Assembly (NCBI GenBank): GCA_028276105.1
Contig: JAPYWZ010000047.1
Location: 1 to 5,568 of the forward strand
Direction: 5' to 3'
From: Microgenomates group bacterium
GTDB taxonomy: Bacteria > Patescibacteriota > Microgenomatia > UBA1406 > GWC2-37-13
Length of the DNA: 5,568 nt
The translations under genes were made by a program, and so were the position numbers. Under the pieces are notes generated by a model. That model searched no databases, was not told the DNA's origin, and worked only from the letters and a program-made list of their open reading frames with translations. Below, in pieces: positions 1 through 5,568 of the stretch. Position 1 is the first letter of the stretch. Each line of letters starts with the position of its first letter.

Positions 1-636
1 ATGACGAAAAAAAAGATACAACGAAAGGATCGTTGGCATTAAAAAAATAAGATAAGAAGCAAGATCGTAATGGCCGGAAAAAGTTGATGAGATTCTTGCC
101 TCAGGCGTTAAAAATAGAAGATAACCTTTGGCATATTCCGGATTCATTGTTTGCACTGCTGGCCAGCCAAAAAATTTTTGACCAATACCATAAACTGAGA
201 CTATAAAAACAACAAAAATGAAAAGTTTTAAATAATATAAAAAATCTTTTTTAGTTTTAACTGAAGTATAGGCAACAAAAAAAATCCCCATATATTCAAT
301 CCGCCTTAAACTATGAAGAAGACCAATATAGTCTACCGGAATGGTTTTTAGAACAAAATGACCAAAATAAAAAGAGATAAAAACCGAAGTCCAAAAAGAA
401 AAAAAAAGGAAAAAAAACCGCCACGGAATGGTAACTTTCTTTCTTAAAAATTGGATGAGAAAAATTAAGTAGGTTAAAGCAATTAAAAAATCTTCAAAAC
501 GAATATAGATATAGGTATATTCAATATCGATCAAAGGCAGTTTGGGATAAAGAGGAATAAAGACGATTAAAAAAGTAATAATAATTTTTAAAAGGTTTTT
601 ATCAATCCATTTTAGAAAGTTGCCAAGCTTGAGCAT
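1..636 (-). CDS. O-antigen ligase/polymerase-like membrane protein (3' end cut by window edge)
   Basis: Open reading frame with no stop over 212 codons, continuing past the left edge, so only the N-terminal part is present. The ATG at 636-634 lies inside the 3' end of the upstream glycosyltransferase gene, giving a 35-base overlap that indicates co-transcription. No Shine-Dalgarno is visible. The protein is strongly hydrophobic, with likely membrane helices near residues 14-30, 48-64, 73-92, 132-150 and 193-210. A short loop carries PLYPKLPL (28-35) and IRFEDFL (45-51). A conserved-looking ARISSTFSGHYDLASYL (180-196) precedes the last helix; I associate this style with Wzy/WaaL-type O-antigen ligase family proteins. 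Such proteins polymerise or transfer lipid-linked glycan on the outer face of the cytoplasmic membrane. The large catalytic periplasmic loop of the family would lie beyond the edge, so polymerase cannot be told from ligase. T8 and T9 runs occur in the codons for residues 74-79. Confidence 0.75.
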   Translation of the reverse strand, partial: MLKLGNFLKWIDKNLLKIIITFLIVFIPLYPKLPLIDIEYTYIYIRFEDFLIALTYLIFLIQFLRKKVTIPWRFFFLFFSFWTSVFISFYFGHFVLKTIPVDYIGLLHSLRRIEYMGIFFVAYTSVKTKKDFLYYLKLFIFVVFIVSVYGIGQKFFGWPAVQTMNPEYAKGYLLFLTPEARISSTFSGHYDLASYLIFLMPTILSLYLFFRH

Positions 637-1513
637 AAGTTTGAGTAAGGTATTGGCTATTAATAATTTTGCCAATTAAAAATCCTATCAAAGCTTTTAA
701 TTTTAACATTATTACTAAAATAAAAAGCGAAAGCCTGGAATAATGTTTTTTATAAAAATAAATTAAACCTCGATAAACTTGAAGAATAGGAAAAGTACGA
801 CCGCCCGATGACTGTCCGCCTAAATGAATAAACTGAGCCTCAGGGTAAAAAAAGATTCGAAAACCTTCCTTTTTTGCCCGATGAAGAAGATCAATTTCTT
901 CCATATACATAAAAATTTTTTCATCAAAACCACCGACTTTTTCAAAATACTCTTTTTTAGTTAAAATGCAAGCGCCAGAAACCCAATCGACTTCTTTAAT
1001 TTTATTAGGAGAAGAGCGAGTTAAACCCCAGTAATCTCCTCTTAAAAAAAGATGAGCAAAGACCATGGGTAAAGTATACATTGGACCGCAAGAAGGCTGT
1101 GGTGTTAGATCTTTGTTCAAAAGTTTTCCTCCTAAAAAATGAATTGTTTTTTCATTTTGTTTATAAAAATTGTACAATTTTTCAATAGCGGAGTTTAAAA
1201 CGATGATATCTGAATTAAGAAGAAGAAGGTAATCACTTTTGGCTACTTTTGCCGCTTGGTTGTTGGCTGAACCAAAGCCGATATTATTTTTATTTTCAAT
1301 TAAATTAATTTCTACGTTATTATTTTTGAGTTTTGATTTAAATTTTTTAATAGCAAAAACTGAGTTATCTTGGGAAGCATTATCAACGATGACAATTTCG
1401 TATTTTAATGATGAGTTTCTTAGGGAATTGATAATTGATTTTAGACAATTGATGGTTATTTTTTCGGTATTGTAAGAAATAATTAGGATTGAAAGGTCAA
1501 ATTTTTTTTTCAT
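602..1513 (-). CDS. Family 2 glycosyltransferase (rhamnosyltransferase-like), surface polysaccharide
   Basis: Complete 303-residue protein, a normal length for single-domain GT2 enzymes of the WbbL/RfbF style. It would transfer a nucleotide-activated sugar to a growing lipid-linked glycan at the cytoplasmic face of the membrane. The N-terminal GT-A fold shows LSILIISYN (8-15 region), VIVDNAS with D44 for nucleotide binding, and IGFGSANNQA (78-87). The metal-binding position reads NSD (100-102) after a DYLLLLN strand. The acceptor half has WVSGACIL (177-184), GGFDEKIFMY (194-203) and EEIDLLHRA (205-213), where the acidic residues are the likely catalytic base region, then HLGGQSSGG (230-238). 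A hydrophobic stretch at about 261-285 probably anchors the C-terminus in the membrane. The start ATG is followed by nine A's, with no Shine-Dalgarno. The donor sugar cannot be read from sequence. It is the upstream partner of the overlapping ligase-like gene and is divergent from the restriction-modification genes. Confidence 0.88.
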   Translation of the reverse strand: MKKKFDLSILIISYNTEKITINCLKSIINSLRNSSLKYEIVIVDNASQDNSVFAIKKFKSKLKNNNVEINLIENKNNIGFGSANNQAAKVAKSDYLLLLNSDIIVLNSAIEKLYNFYKQNEKTIHFLGGKLLNKDLTPQPSCGPMYTLPMVFAHLFLRGDYWGLTRSSPNKIKEVDWVSGACILTKKEYFEKVGGFDEKIFMYMEEIDLLHRAKKEGFRIFFYPEAQFIHLGGQSSGGRTFPILQVYRGLIYFYKKHYSRLSLFILVIMLKLKALIGFLIGKIINSQYLTQTYAQAWQLSKMD

Positions 1514-1521
1514 ATTTTTTT

Positions 1522-1550
1522 ATTTTATCAAATTTAAATAGTGATTTAAA
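1522..1550 (-). promoter_or_regulatory. Candidate promoter for the glycosyltransferase operon
   Basis: On the minus strand TTTAAA (1550-1545) is followed by a 17-base spacer and TAAAAT (1527-1522), 5 of 6 to the -10 consensus. A start about 7 bases further would fall near 1515, only a couple of bases before the ATG at 1513, so the transcript would be almost leaderless. This would fit the lack of a Shine-Dalgarno. The region is so AT-rich that such matches arise by chance. Confidence 0.3.
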
Positions 1551-1573
1551 GAGGAAAAAGAAAAATGTTTAAT
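1545..1573 (+). promoter_or_regulatory. Candidate promoter for the mod-DUF3800 genes
   Basis: The palindromic TTTAAA at 1545-1550 can also be read as a plus-strand -35, with a 17-base spacer and TTTAAT (1568-1573, 5 of 6 to TATAAT). This would start transcription near 1580, giving a leader of about 35 bases to the ATG at 1617. The hexamer is shared with the candidate divergent promoter. Support is geometry only, in AT-rich DNA. Confidence 0.25.
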
Positions 1574-1616
1574 TTAGGTTGAAAAAAGTAAGGATTTGTG
1601 TGAAAATAAAAAAAAT

Positions 1617-4136
1617 ATGACTAATGAAGAAAAATTTTATCAGGCATTAGAAAGTTTATTTATTGGGGCAAAAATTGAGGGCGAGGGTGGTTTTGTTAAT
1701 CTGATGCGGATTAAATATTCTTATTATTCAAAAATCAAAGAGCTTTTAGAAAAAGACATAGAAAAAGCTTTAGAAAAATATCCAAAATTTAAAGAAGAGT
1801 TATTTGATAAACTCTACTCTTTTTTTAACCGTTATTTTACGAAATCAGGTTCAATTTATTTTAACTACACGCCATTTTTTCAAAATGTTTATGACAAGGT
1901 TTATACCGATGATAAAGATGTGATTTTATTTTGGAAAACAAGAATGCTTTATTATGTTAAAACTGATAGAATTTTTAAAAACTTAAAGATTGAAATTGAG
2001 GGCAAAAATGAAACTTATCAATTTTTCTTTGATGTTTCTAATTTAGAATATAAAAAGGCTAATGAAAAAAGAAGCTTGGTTTATCAATTTAAGAAAATTT
2101 CTTCTGATGGGACGATTTTTTTTGATGTTTTTTACTCGGAAAAAGGAAGACAAACAAAATATGATGAGATTAAAAAGAATTTGAAAGAAAAAAGAATAAA
2201 AATTACTGATGAAGTTTTAGACAAAGCCTTTTCCACTTTTGAAACCCAATCGGAAGTTGATTATTTTATCAATAAAAACGCAAAAGAATTTTTACAAGAA
2301 CAATTTAAAATCTGGCTTTATCAATATATTTATTCTGAGGAAACCGAATGGCCTAAAGAAAGAATTGATGAGCTTCAGATACTAAAAAATATTGCTTTTA
2401 AAATCATTGATTTTATTTCTCAATTTGAAGATGAGCTGGTAAAAATCTGGAATAAACCAAAATTTGTTTTGAATTCTAATTATGTGATAACTTTGGATCG
2501 AATTGCTAAAAAGAATGGTTTTGAGATTATTGAAAAAATTCAAAAACATAAAAATTTTAATGAGCAAGTAAAAGAATGGAAAGAATTAGGAATTTTAGAA
2601 AAAGACCCTGATAATTTATTAGAAAAAACTTTAACCGGCTTACAACTTAAAAAAGAATATCAATTTTTACCAATTGATACCAAGTATTTCAAAGATTTAG
2701 AACTGGAAATTTTGTTTTTATTTGACGATTTAGACCAATCTTTAGACGGCTGGCTGATAAAATCAGAAAACTACCAAGCATTAAATACAATTCTTCCAAA
2801 ATTTAAAGAAAAAGTGCAAACAATTTACATTGATCCGCCTTTTAACAAAGAACAAGACGCTGATTATCTTTATAATGTCAAATACAAAGACTCAAGTTGG
2901 ATTACTCTTCTTGAAAATCGTCTTCAATTGGCAAAAGATTTATTAAACGAAAAAGGCAGCATTTTTACAAGATGTGATTATAACGGCAATATGTATGTGA
3001 GGCTTTTAATGAATGAAATTTTTGGAGAGGAGAATTTTACAAATGAAATTCAGATAAATAGAAGTAAGATAGCAAGAGAAGGAGAAAGTTTAGATAGGTT
3101 TGCAACTGCTACCGATAGTATATTTTATTATAGAAATAATTATGGTAAACATTTCTTTAACACAGTTTTTAAGGAAAGGGAGAGAAAATTAAATTGGATA
3201 CAAATGCATTCGCCTTATCAGTATAAAACTGACGTAGAAAGAATTATTTTGGGAAGAAAATTAGCTCCTCCAAAGGGAAGACATTGGTCATTTACTCAAG
3301 AGAAAATAAATAGATTAGAAAAAGAGGGAAGAATTAGAATAAACGAAGAAAAAGCTTATATAGATATATACGGTAATAAAATAAAAGGAATGCCAGAATA
3401 TTTAGAATCAGAGATGGCACCGTGTGATAGTAATTGGACAGATATTCCAGGATACTCTCAAACTCAAGGTTTCCCAACCGAAAACTCCGAAATCCTCTTA
3501 AAACGTGTTATTGAATCCACTTCCAACGACTGCGATTTGGTTTTGGATTTCTTTTTAGGAAGCGGAACAACAACAGCAGTAGCTCATAAACTTAGAAGAA
3601 AATGGATTGGGGTTGAAATGGGAGAACATTTTTATTCAGTAGTTTTGCCAAGGATGAAAAAAGTTTTGTTTTTCGATAAATCCGGAATTTCAAAAGAAAA
3701 AGATGTCAAAGAAAAATACAATGAAAATAATGCCGGTGGATTTTTTAAATATTATGAGCTTGAACAATATGAGGATGTTTTAAGAAAAGCAAAGTATGAA
3801 GATAGTGATTTATTTAGCGCGCCCAATCAATCTCCTTATGAGCAATATATTTTCTTAAAAGACAAAAAACTTTTAGATGCTTTGGAAATTGATTATCAAA
3901 ATAATAAAGTCAAAGTAGACTTATCAAAAATTTATTCTAATCCCTCGTCTCCGCTCGGGACAAGCATTGACATTGCCGAAACGCTTTCTAATTTAAAAGG
4001 CAAATGGATAAAAAGAATTACCAAAAACGAAGTTGAATTGGCGGATTATGATGAAGAAGGTAGGGCGAAAAATATTGAAAAGATTGATTTAAAGAATTTG
4101 GATTATAAAGAGATTAAAAAGTTAATTTGGTGGTGA
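1617..4136 (+). CDS. mod: Type III Mod-like site-specific DNA (adenine-N6) methyltransferase, long form
   Basis: 839-residue protein that would transfer a methyl group from S-adenosylmethionine to adenine at a specific DNA site; in type III systems Mod also supplies recognition for Res. Counting from the ATG at 1617, the SAM-domain entry GWLIKSENYQALNTI lies at 378-392, catalytic motif IV TIYIDPPFN at 402-410, and SAM-binding motif I DFFLGSGTT at 644-652, followed by RKWIGVEMGEHF (661-672). Motif IV before motif I makes it beta class, as in EcoPI/EcoP15I Mod. The roughly 230 residues between them hold the presumed target-recognition domain. It is longer than classical Mod (about 640 residues): about 370 N-terminal residues have no domain I recognise, and about 155 follow the motif I region. 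An in-frame TTG at 1596 would add seven residues, but its AAGGA sits only one base away. I prefer the ATG, although it has no good Shine-Dalgarno. The DUF3800 gene follows after 7 bases. Confidence 0.88.
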   Translation: MTNEEKFYQALESLFIGAKIEGEGGFVNLMRIKYSYYSKIKELLEKDIEKALEKYPKFKEELFDKLYSFFNRYFTKSGSIYFNYTPFFQNVYDKVYTDDKDVILFWKTRMLYYVKTDRIFKNLKIEIEGKNETYQFFFDVSNLEYKKANEKRSLVYQFKKISSDGTIFFDVFYSEKGRQTKYDEIKKNLKEKRIKITDEVLDKAFSTFETQSEVDYFINKNAKEFLQEQFKIWLYQYIYSEETEWPKERIDELQILKNIAFKIIDFISQFEDELVKIWNKPKFVLNSNYVITLDRIAKKNGFEIIEKIQKHKNFNEQVKEWKELGILEKDPDNLLEKTLTGLQLKKEYQFLPIDTKYFKDLELEILFLFDDLDQSLDGWLIKSENYQALNTILPKFKEKVQTIYIDPPFNKEQDADYLYNVKYKDSSWITLLENRLQLAKDLLNEKGSIFTRCDYNGNMYVRLLMNEIFGEENFTNEIQINRSKIAREGESLDRFATATDSIFYYRNNYGKHFFNTVFKERERKLNWIQMHSPYQYKTDVERIILGRKLAPPKGRHWSFTQEKINRLEKEGRIRINEEKAYIDIYGNKIKGMPEYLESEMAPCDSNWTDIPGYSQTQGFPTENSEILLKRVIESTSNDCDLVLDFFLGSGTTTAVAHKLRRKWIGVEMGEHFYSVVLPRMKKVLFFDKSGISKEKDVKEKYNENNAGGFFKYYELEQYEDVLRKAKYEDSDLFSAPNQSPYEQYIFLKDKKLLDALEIDYQNNKVKVDLSKIYSNPSSPLGTSIDIAETLSNLKGKWIKRITKNEVELADYDEEGRAKNIEKIDLKNLDYKEIKKLIWW
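3046..3465 (+). other. Putative target-recognition segment of mod with foreign-looking codon use
   Basis: This segment lies between catalytic motif IV and SAM motif I, where beta-class methyltransferases carry the DNA target-recognition domain. Counting by eye, isoleucine is ATA in 9 of 14 cases here, against 5 of 40 in the preceding part of the gene and 1 of 15 in the following part. The switch begins around the codons for QINRSK and ends near the SQTQGFPTEN codons. Conserved methyltransferase sequence resumes on both sides. The domain role is inferred from family architecture and the codon shift is seen directly. The boundaries are approximate. Confidence 0.5.
4129..4136 (+). promoter_or_regulatory. 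Ribosome binding site for the DUF3800 gene, overlapping the mod stop
   Basis: GGTGGTGA matches the anti-Shine-Dalgarno complement GGAGGTGA at 7 of 8 positions and ends 7 bases before the ATG at 4144. Its last three bases are the TGA stop of mod, so ribosomes finishing mod would sit on the start site of the next gene. This is the only convincing Shine-Dalgarno in the window, and it supports translational coupling. Confidence 0.6.
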
Positions 4137-4143
4137 ATTAATT

Positions 4144-4926
4144 ATGTACTTGGTATATTTTGATGAATCAGGAGATGATGGTTATCCAAAATACTATTCA
4201 GAATTATTTGTCTTAACCAGTTGTTATTTACATCATCAAAAATGGCAGGAAATTTATAACTCTCTAAAAGAATTTCGCAAGCGATTGAAACAAAGTTTTG
4301 GTATCCCGATAAAATTAGAATTTAAAGCAAGAGAATTTATCTTAAACAAAAATCCCTATAGAAAATTTAATATTAGCGATAATAATAGAAAAAAAATTTT
4401 AGAAATCATAGCAGATTTTTTAGGAAACATAGAGATAAAGTTTATAAATGTTGTTATTAACAAAAAGAAAATTAAAAAAGATAACTATCCGATTTTAGAA
4501 AATGCCTTAAAATTTAACATTCAAAGAATTGAAAATGACTTAAAGATAGATCCTCTAAATAAATTCCTTATTATTACCGACGAAGGGCGAGTGGGAAAAA
4601 TGCGATATACTACCCGAAAAATTCAAAAAATAAATATTATTCCTTCAAAATTTATTGGAAGATACAGAAGAGAAATAAAATTATTAATTGAGGACCCTTT
4701 GCCTAAAAAATCTCAAGAATCTTATTTTATCCAAATGTGTGATTTTGTGGCTTTTCTTATTTATCTTTACGGAATTAAAAAATTTCTTAATAAAGAGTGG
4801 TCAAATAGATTATCTACCGTTTTAAACCTAAATGAGCTTATTAGAATTATCAATAAAATAAAACCAGTATTAAATTTAAAAGCAACAAATGAAAATGAAT
4901 ACGGCATTGTGTGTTATCCTAAATAA
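4144..4926 (+). CDS. DUF3800 domain protein (putative RNase H-like nuclease) in the RM locus
   Basis: 260-residue protein, typical length for DUF3800. The diagnostic N-terminus reads YFDESGDDG (residues 5-13), followed by a hydrophobic strand LFVLTSCYL (21-29). The middle has IKLEFKAREF (56-65), at the position where relatives have a glutamate in a similar context, and FLIITDEG (141-148). The C-terminal half holds EDPLPKKSQESYFIQMCDF (183-201), close to the family pattern in which a serine-rich segment leads to IQ-x-x-D. D7, E59, D146 and D200 are plausible metal-binding acids; the family is usually predicted to have an RNase H-like fold, but no activity is established from this sequence. The gene begins 7 bases after mod with a Shine-Dalgarno over the mod stop, so the two are probably co-translated. 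Placement between mod and res suggests an accessory role in restriction, such as cleavage, processing or control of Res. The actual function is unknown. Confidence 0.82.
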   Translation: MYLVYFDESGDDGYPKYYSELFVLTSCYLHHQKWQEIYNSLKEFRKRLKQSFGIPIKLEFKAREFILNKNPYRKFNISDNNRKKILEIIADFLGNIEIKFINVVINKKKIKKDNYPILENALKFNIQRIENDLKIDPLNKFLIITDEGRVGKMRYTTRKIQKINIIPSKFIGRYRREIKLLIEDPLPKKSQESYFIQMCDFVAFLIYLYGIKKFLNKEWSNRLSTVLNLNELIRIINKIKPVLNLKATNENEYGIVCYPK

Positions 4927-4962
4927 AAACACCACCTACGACGCATTCGCGTTTTCAGTGGT
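4921..4962 (-). terminator. GC-rich hairpin with minus-strand T-run (terminator-like, possible tiny RNA)
   Basis: Bases 4931-4962 form an imperfect 32-base palindrome. The outer stem is ACCAC/GTGGT, the inner stem ACGC/GCGT closes a four-base loop, and a partly paired internal region lies between them. It is about 53% GC (17 of 32) in very AT-rich surroundings. Read on the minus strand it is followed at once by GTTTTTATTT (4930-4921), the form of an intrinsic terminator. On the plus strand the following sequence is only broken T-rich. It starts five bases after the DUF3800 stop codon and could also end or protect that mRNA. Confidence 0.5.
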
Positions 4963-4972
4963 TCATTATTAT

Positions 4973-5000
4973 TTTATATACTTTTTTTATATTATGTCAA
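4973..5000 (-). promoter_or_regulatory. Minus-strand promoter just upstream of the GC-rich hairpin
   Basis: A perfect TTGACA (5000-4995) is followed by a 16-base spacer and TATAAA (4978-4973); TAAAAT (4976-4971) with an 18-base spacer is an alternative -10. Transcription would start near 4966, four bases before the hairpin, and if it stops at the T-run the product would be only about 45 bases. If it reads through, it would be antisense to the 3' end of the DUF3800 gene. This is the best promoter match in the window. Confidence 0.5.
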
Positions 5001-5006
5001 GATTTA

Positions 5007-5108
5007 AAATTCAGTTTATATTTCAATACAAACTCAACGGGCAATCAGTTGGTATTAAAATGCTAACTGAATCCTTTTTTAATTTCTATTACAATAGGAA
5101 CTGAATTT
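5007..5108. repeat. Inverted repeat bracketing the terminator upstream of res
   Basis: AAATTCAGTT (5007-5016) is exactly complementary to AACTGAATTT (5099-5108), a 10-base inverted repeat with an 82-base interior. Eight bases of the left arm also pair with AACTGAAT at 5065-5072, which is the right side of the terminator stem, and TCAGTT at 5045-5050 can pair with the right arm. The copies therefore allow mutually exclusive RNA pairings. Confidence 0.45.
5045..5080 (+). terminator. Intrinsic terminator-like hairpin between DUF3800 and res
   Basis: Plus-strand stem 5045-5055 pairs with 5060-5070, eleven base pairs including two G-U pairs, around a TAAA loop. It is followed after four bases by six T's (5075-5080). 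The stem is AT-rich and only moderately stable. It would separate mod-DUF3800 transcription from res, or act as an attenuator controlling how much Res is made. Confidence 0.5.
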
Positions 5109-5124
5109 ATTAATTTATGTCCTT

Positions 5125-5568
5125 ATGTCCAAACTAATTCTTAAAAATATTATTGATGAAATTCCTTTTGAATCATTGCCGGCAAATTGGCAGAGTTTTG
5201 ATTTGAAAAGATTTTCAAAAGAAAAGCAACTTTGGGATTTTCAAAAAGAGGCGCTAAGGGCGGCGATAAAGGTTTTGTGGCGATATTATGAGGAAAAAAT
5301 AGATTATCAAGAAAAAGAAAAGGAGACTGTAAATCAAGAAAGGAAAAAATATCTTTTTTCTTTTTATAAAAATAACATTGATTATCCGGAAAAAAGTGCT
5401 GATTATGATCTTTCTAAAAAAGAAGACTCTAAAAGTAAGAAATTATTAGAAGAATATTACAAAGTAGAAAACAATAAAATTAGCTTTGAAAACTTTATCA
5501 ACAAAATGGGTTTTTGGATGGCGACTGGTTCAGGGAAAACTTTGGTAATTGTCAAACTAATTGAGATT
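5125..5568 (+). CDS. res: Type III restriction Res-like DEAD/DEAH helicase-nuclease, N-terminal part (cut by window edge)
   Basis: The first 148 codons of a frame that runs off the right edge without a stop. The ATG at 5125 begins MSKLILKNIIDEIPFE; an ATG at 5117 is in another frame and stops after six codons. LWDFQKEAL (36-44) resembles the Q-motif-like entry of superfamily 2 helicases. A charged, lysine- and glutamate-rich stretch of about 85 residues follows, and then GFWMATGSGKT (129-139) carrying Walker A with K138 and T139. In type III systems Res hydrolyses ATP to move along DNA and cleaves when bound to Mod. The DEAH box, other helicase motifs and C-terminal nuclease would lie outside the window, so completeness cannot be judged. 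No Shine-Dalgarno is visible. The gene follows a 198-base gap with hairpins, unlike the tightly coupled mod-DUF3800 pair, so its expression is probably controlled separately. Confidence 0.82.
   Translation, partial: MSKLILKNIIDEIPFESLPANWQSFDLKRFSKEKQLWDFQKEALRAAIKVLWRYYEEKIDYQEKEKETVNQERKKYLFSFYKNNIDYPEKSADYDLSKKEDSKSKKLLEEYYKVENNKISFENFINKMGFWMATGSGKTLVIVKLIEI

Noticed and set aside
1239..1475. Plus-strand 78-codon frame opposite the glycosyltransferase
   Set aside because: It lies wholly inside the convincing GT2 gene, on the strand opposite its nucleotide-binding domain, with no motif of its own.
1532..1550. Two ATTTAAA copies 12 bases apart as an operator
   Set aside because: Short AT-only repeats are expected by chance in this composition, and nothing else supports a binding site.
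2382..2567. Minus-strand 61-codon frame inside mod
   Set aside because: It is fully antisense to mod in AT-rich DNA with no recognisable content, so it is a shadow frame.
5067..5095. Possible plus-strand promoter for res with TACAAT at 5090-5095
   Set aside because: The -10 is good (5 of 6), but the hexamer 17 bases upstream, CTGAAT, matches the -35 consensus at only three positions and lies in the terminator stem. It is kept only as a weak possibility.
4889..5104. Plus-strand 71-codon frame starting inside the DUF3800 gene and covering the gap
   Set aside because: It overlaps the DUF3800 3' end in another frame and runs through the GC-rich hairpin and the terminator. Its translation is low-complexity, aromatic-rich and shows no motif.
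5117..5137. ATG at 5117 as the start of res
   Set aside because: This frame stops after six codons. The ATG at 5125 opens the frame that carries the Walker A motif.
1..5568. CRISPR array, tRNA, rRNA or insertion sequence
   Set aside because: I saw no evenly spaced repeats, no tRNA-like cloverleaf in the gaps, no rRNA sequence and no transposase or terminal inverted repeats with target duplications.

Overview
The window is very AT-rich, bacterial and gene-dense. It uses the standard stop codons: the glycosyltransferase and the methyltransferase both end at TGA, which argues against lineages that recode UGA as glycine. AT-richness, small intergenic spaces, weak Shine-Dalgarno use and the style of the envelope genes all suit a Patescibacteria/CPR-type genome (Microgenomates-like is my best guess). 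This is inference from protein style, not a phylogenetic result.

Left part, minus strand (1-1513): the tail of a cell-surface polysaccharide locus. A complete family-2 glycosyltransferase (602-1513) is followed, with a 35-base overlap, by the N-terminal 212 codons of an O-antigen ligase/polymerase-like membrane protein (1-636) that runs off the left edge. The glycosyltransferase would build a surface glycan on the cytoplasmic face of the membrane, and the membrane protein would polymerise or transfer it.

Right part, plus strand (1617-5568), divergent from the surface genes: a three-gene restriction-modification locus. It has a long beta-class adenine-N6 methyltransferase resembling type III Mod (1617-4136), a DUF3800 protein (4144-4926) coupled to it by a 7-base gap, and the first 148 codons of a type III Res-like DEAD/DEAH helicase-nuclease (5125-5568, cut by the right edge just after Walker A). 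Mod would methylate a specific site and supply the recognition domain, and Res would add ATP-driven translocation and cleavage. The DUF3800 protein, probably RNase H-like, is the non-canonical component.

The 198-base gap between the DUF3800 gene and res (4927-5124) is the most interesting non-coding stretch. It holds a GC-rich 32-base hairpin. On the minus strand this hairpin sits directly downstream of a perfect TTGACA -35 with a TATAAA -10, and directly upstream of a T-run, so a promoter and terminator are packed into about 80 bases. To its right is a plus-strand terminator-like hairpin with six T's, flanked by complementary segments that could form alternative pairings ahead of res.

A second signal lies inside mod. 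The central, presumed target-recognition segment (about 3046-3465) uses ATA for 9 of 14 isoleucines, against 6 of 55 in the rest of the gene. This suggests the recognition domain was swapped in from another source.
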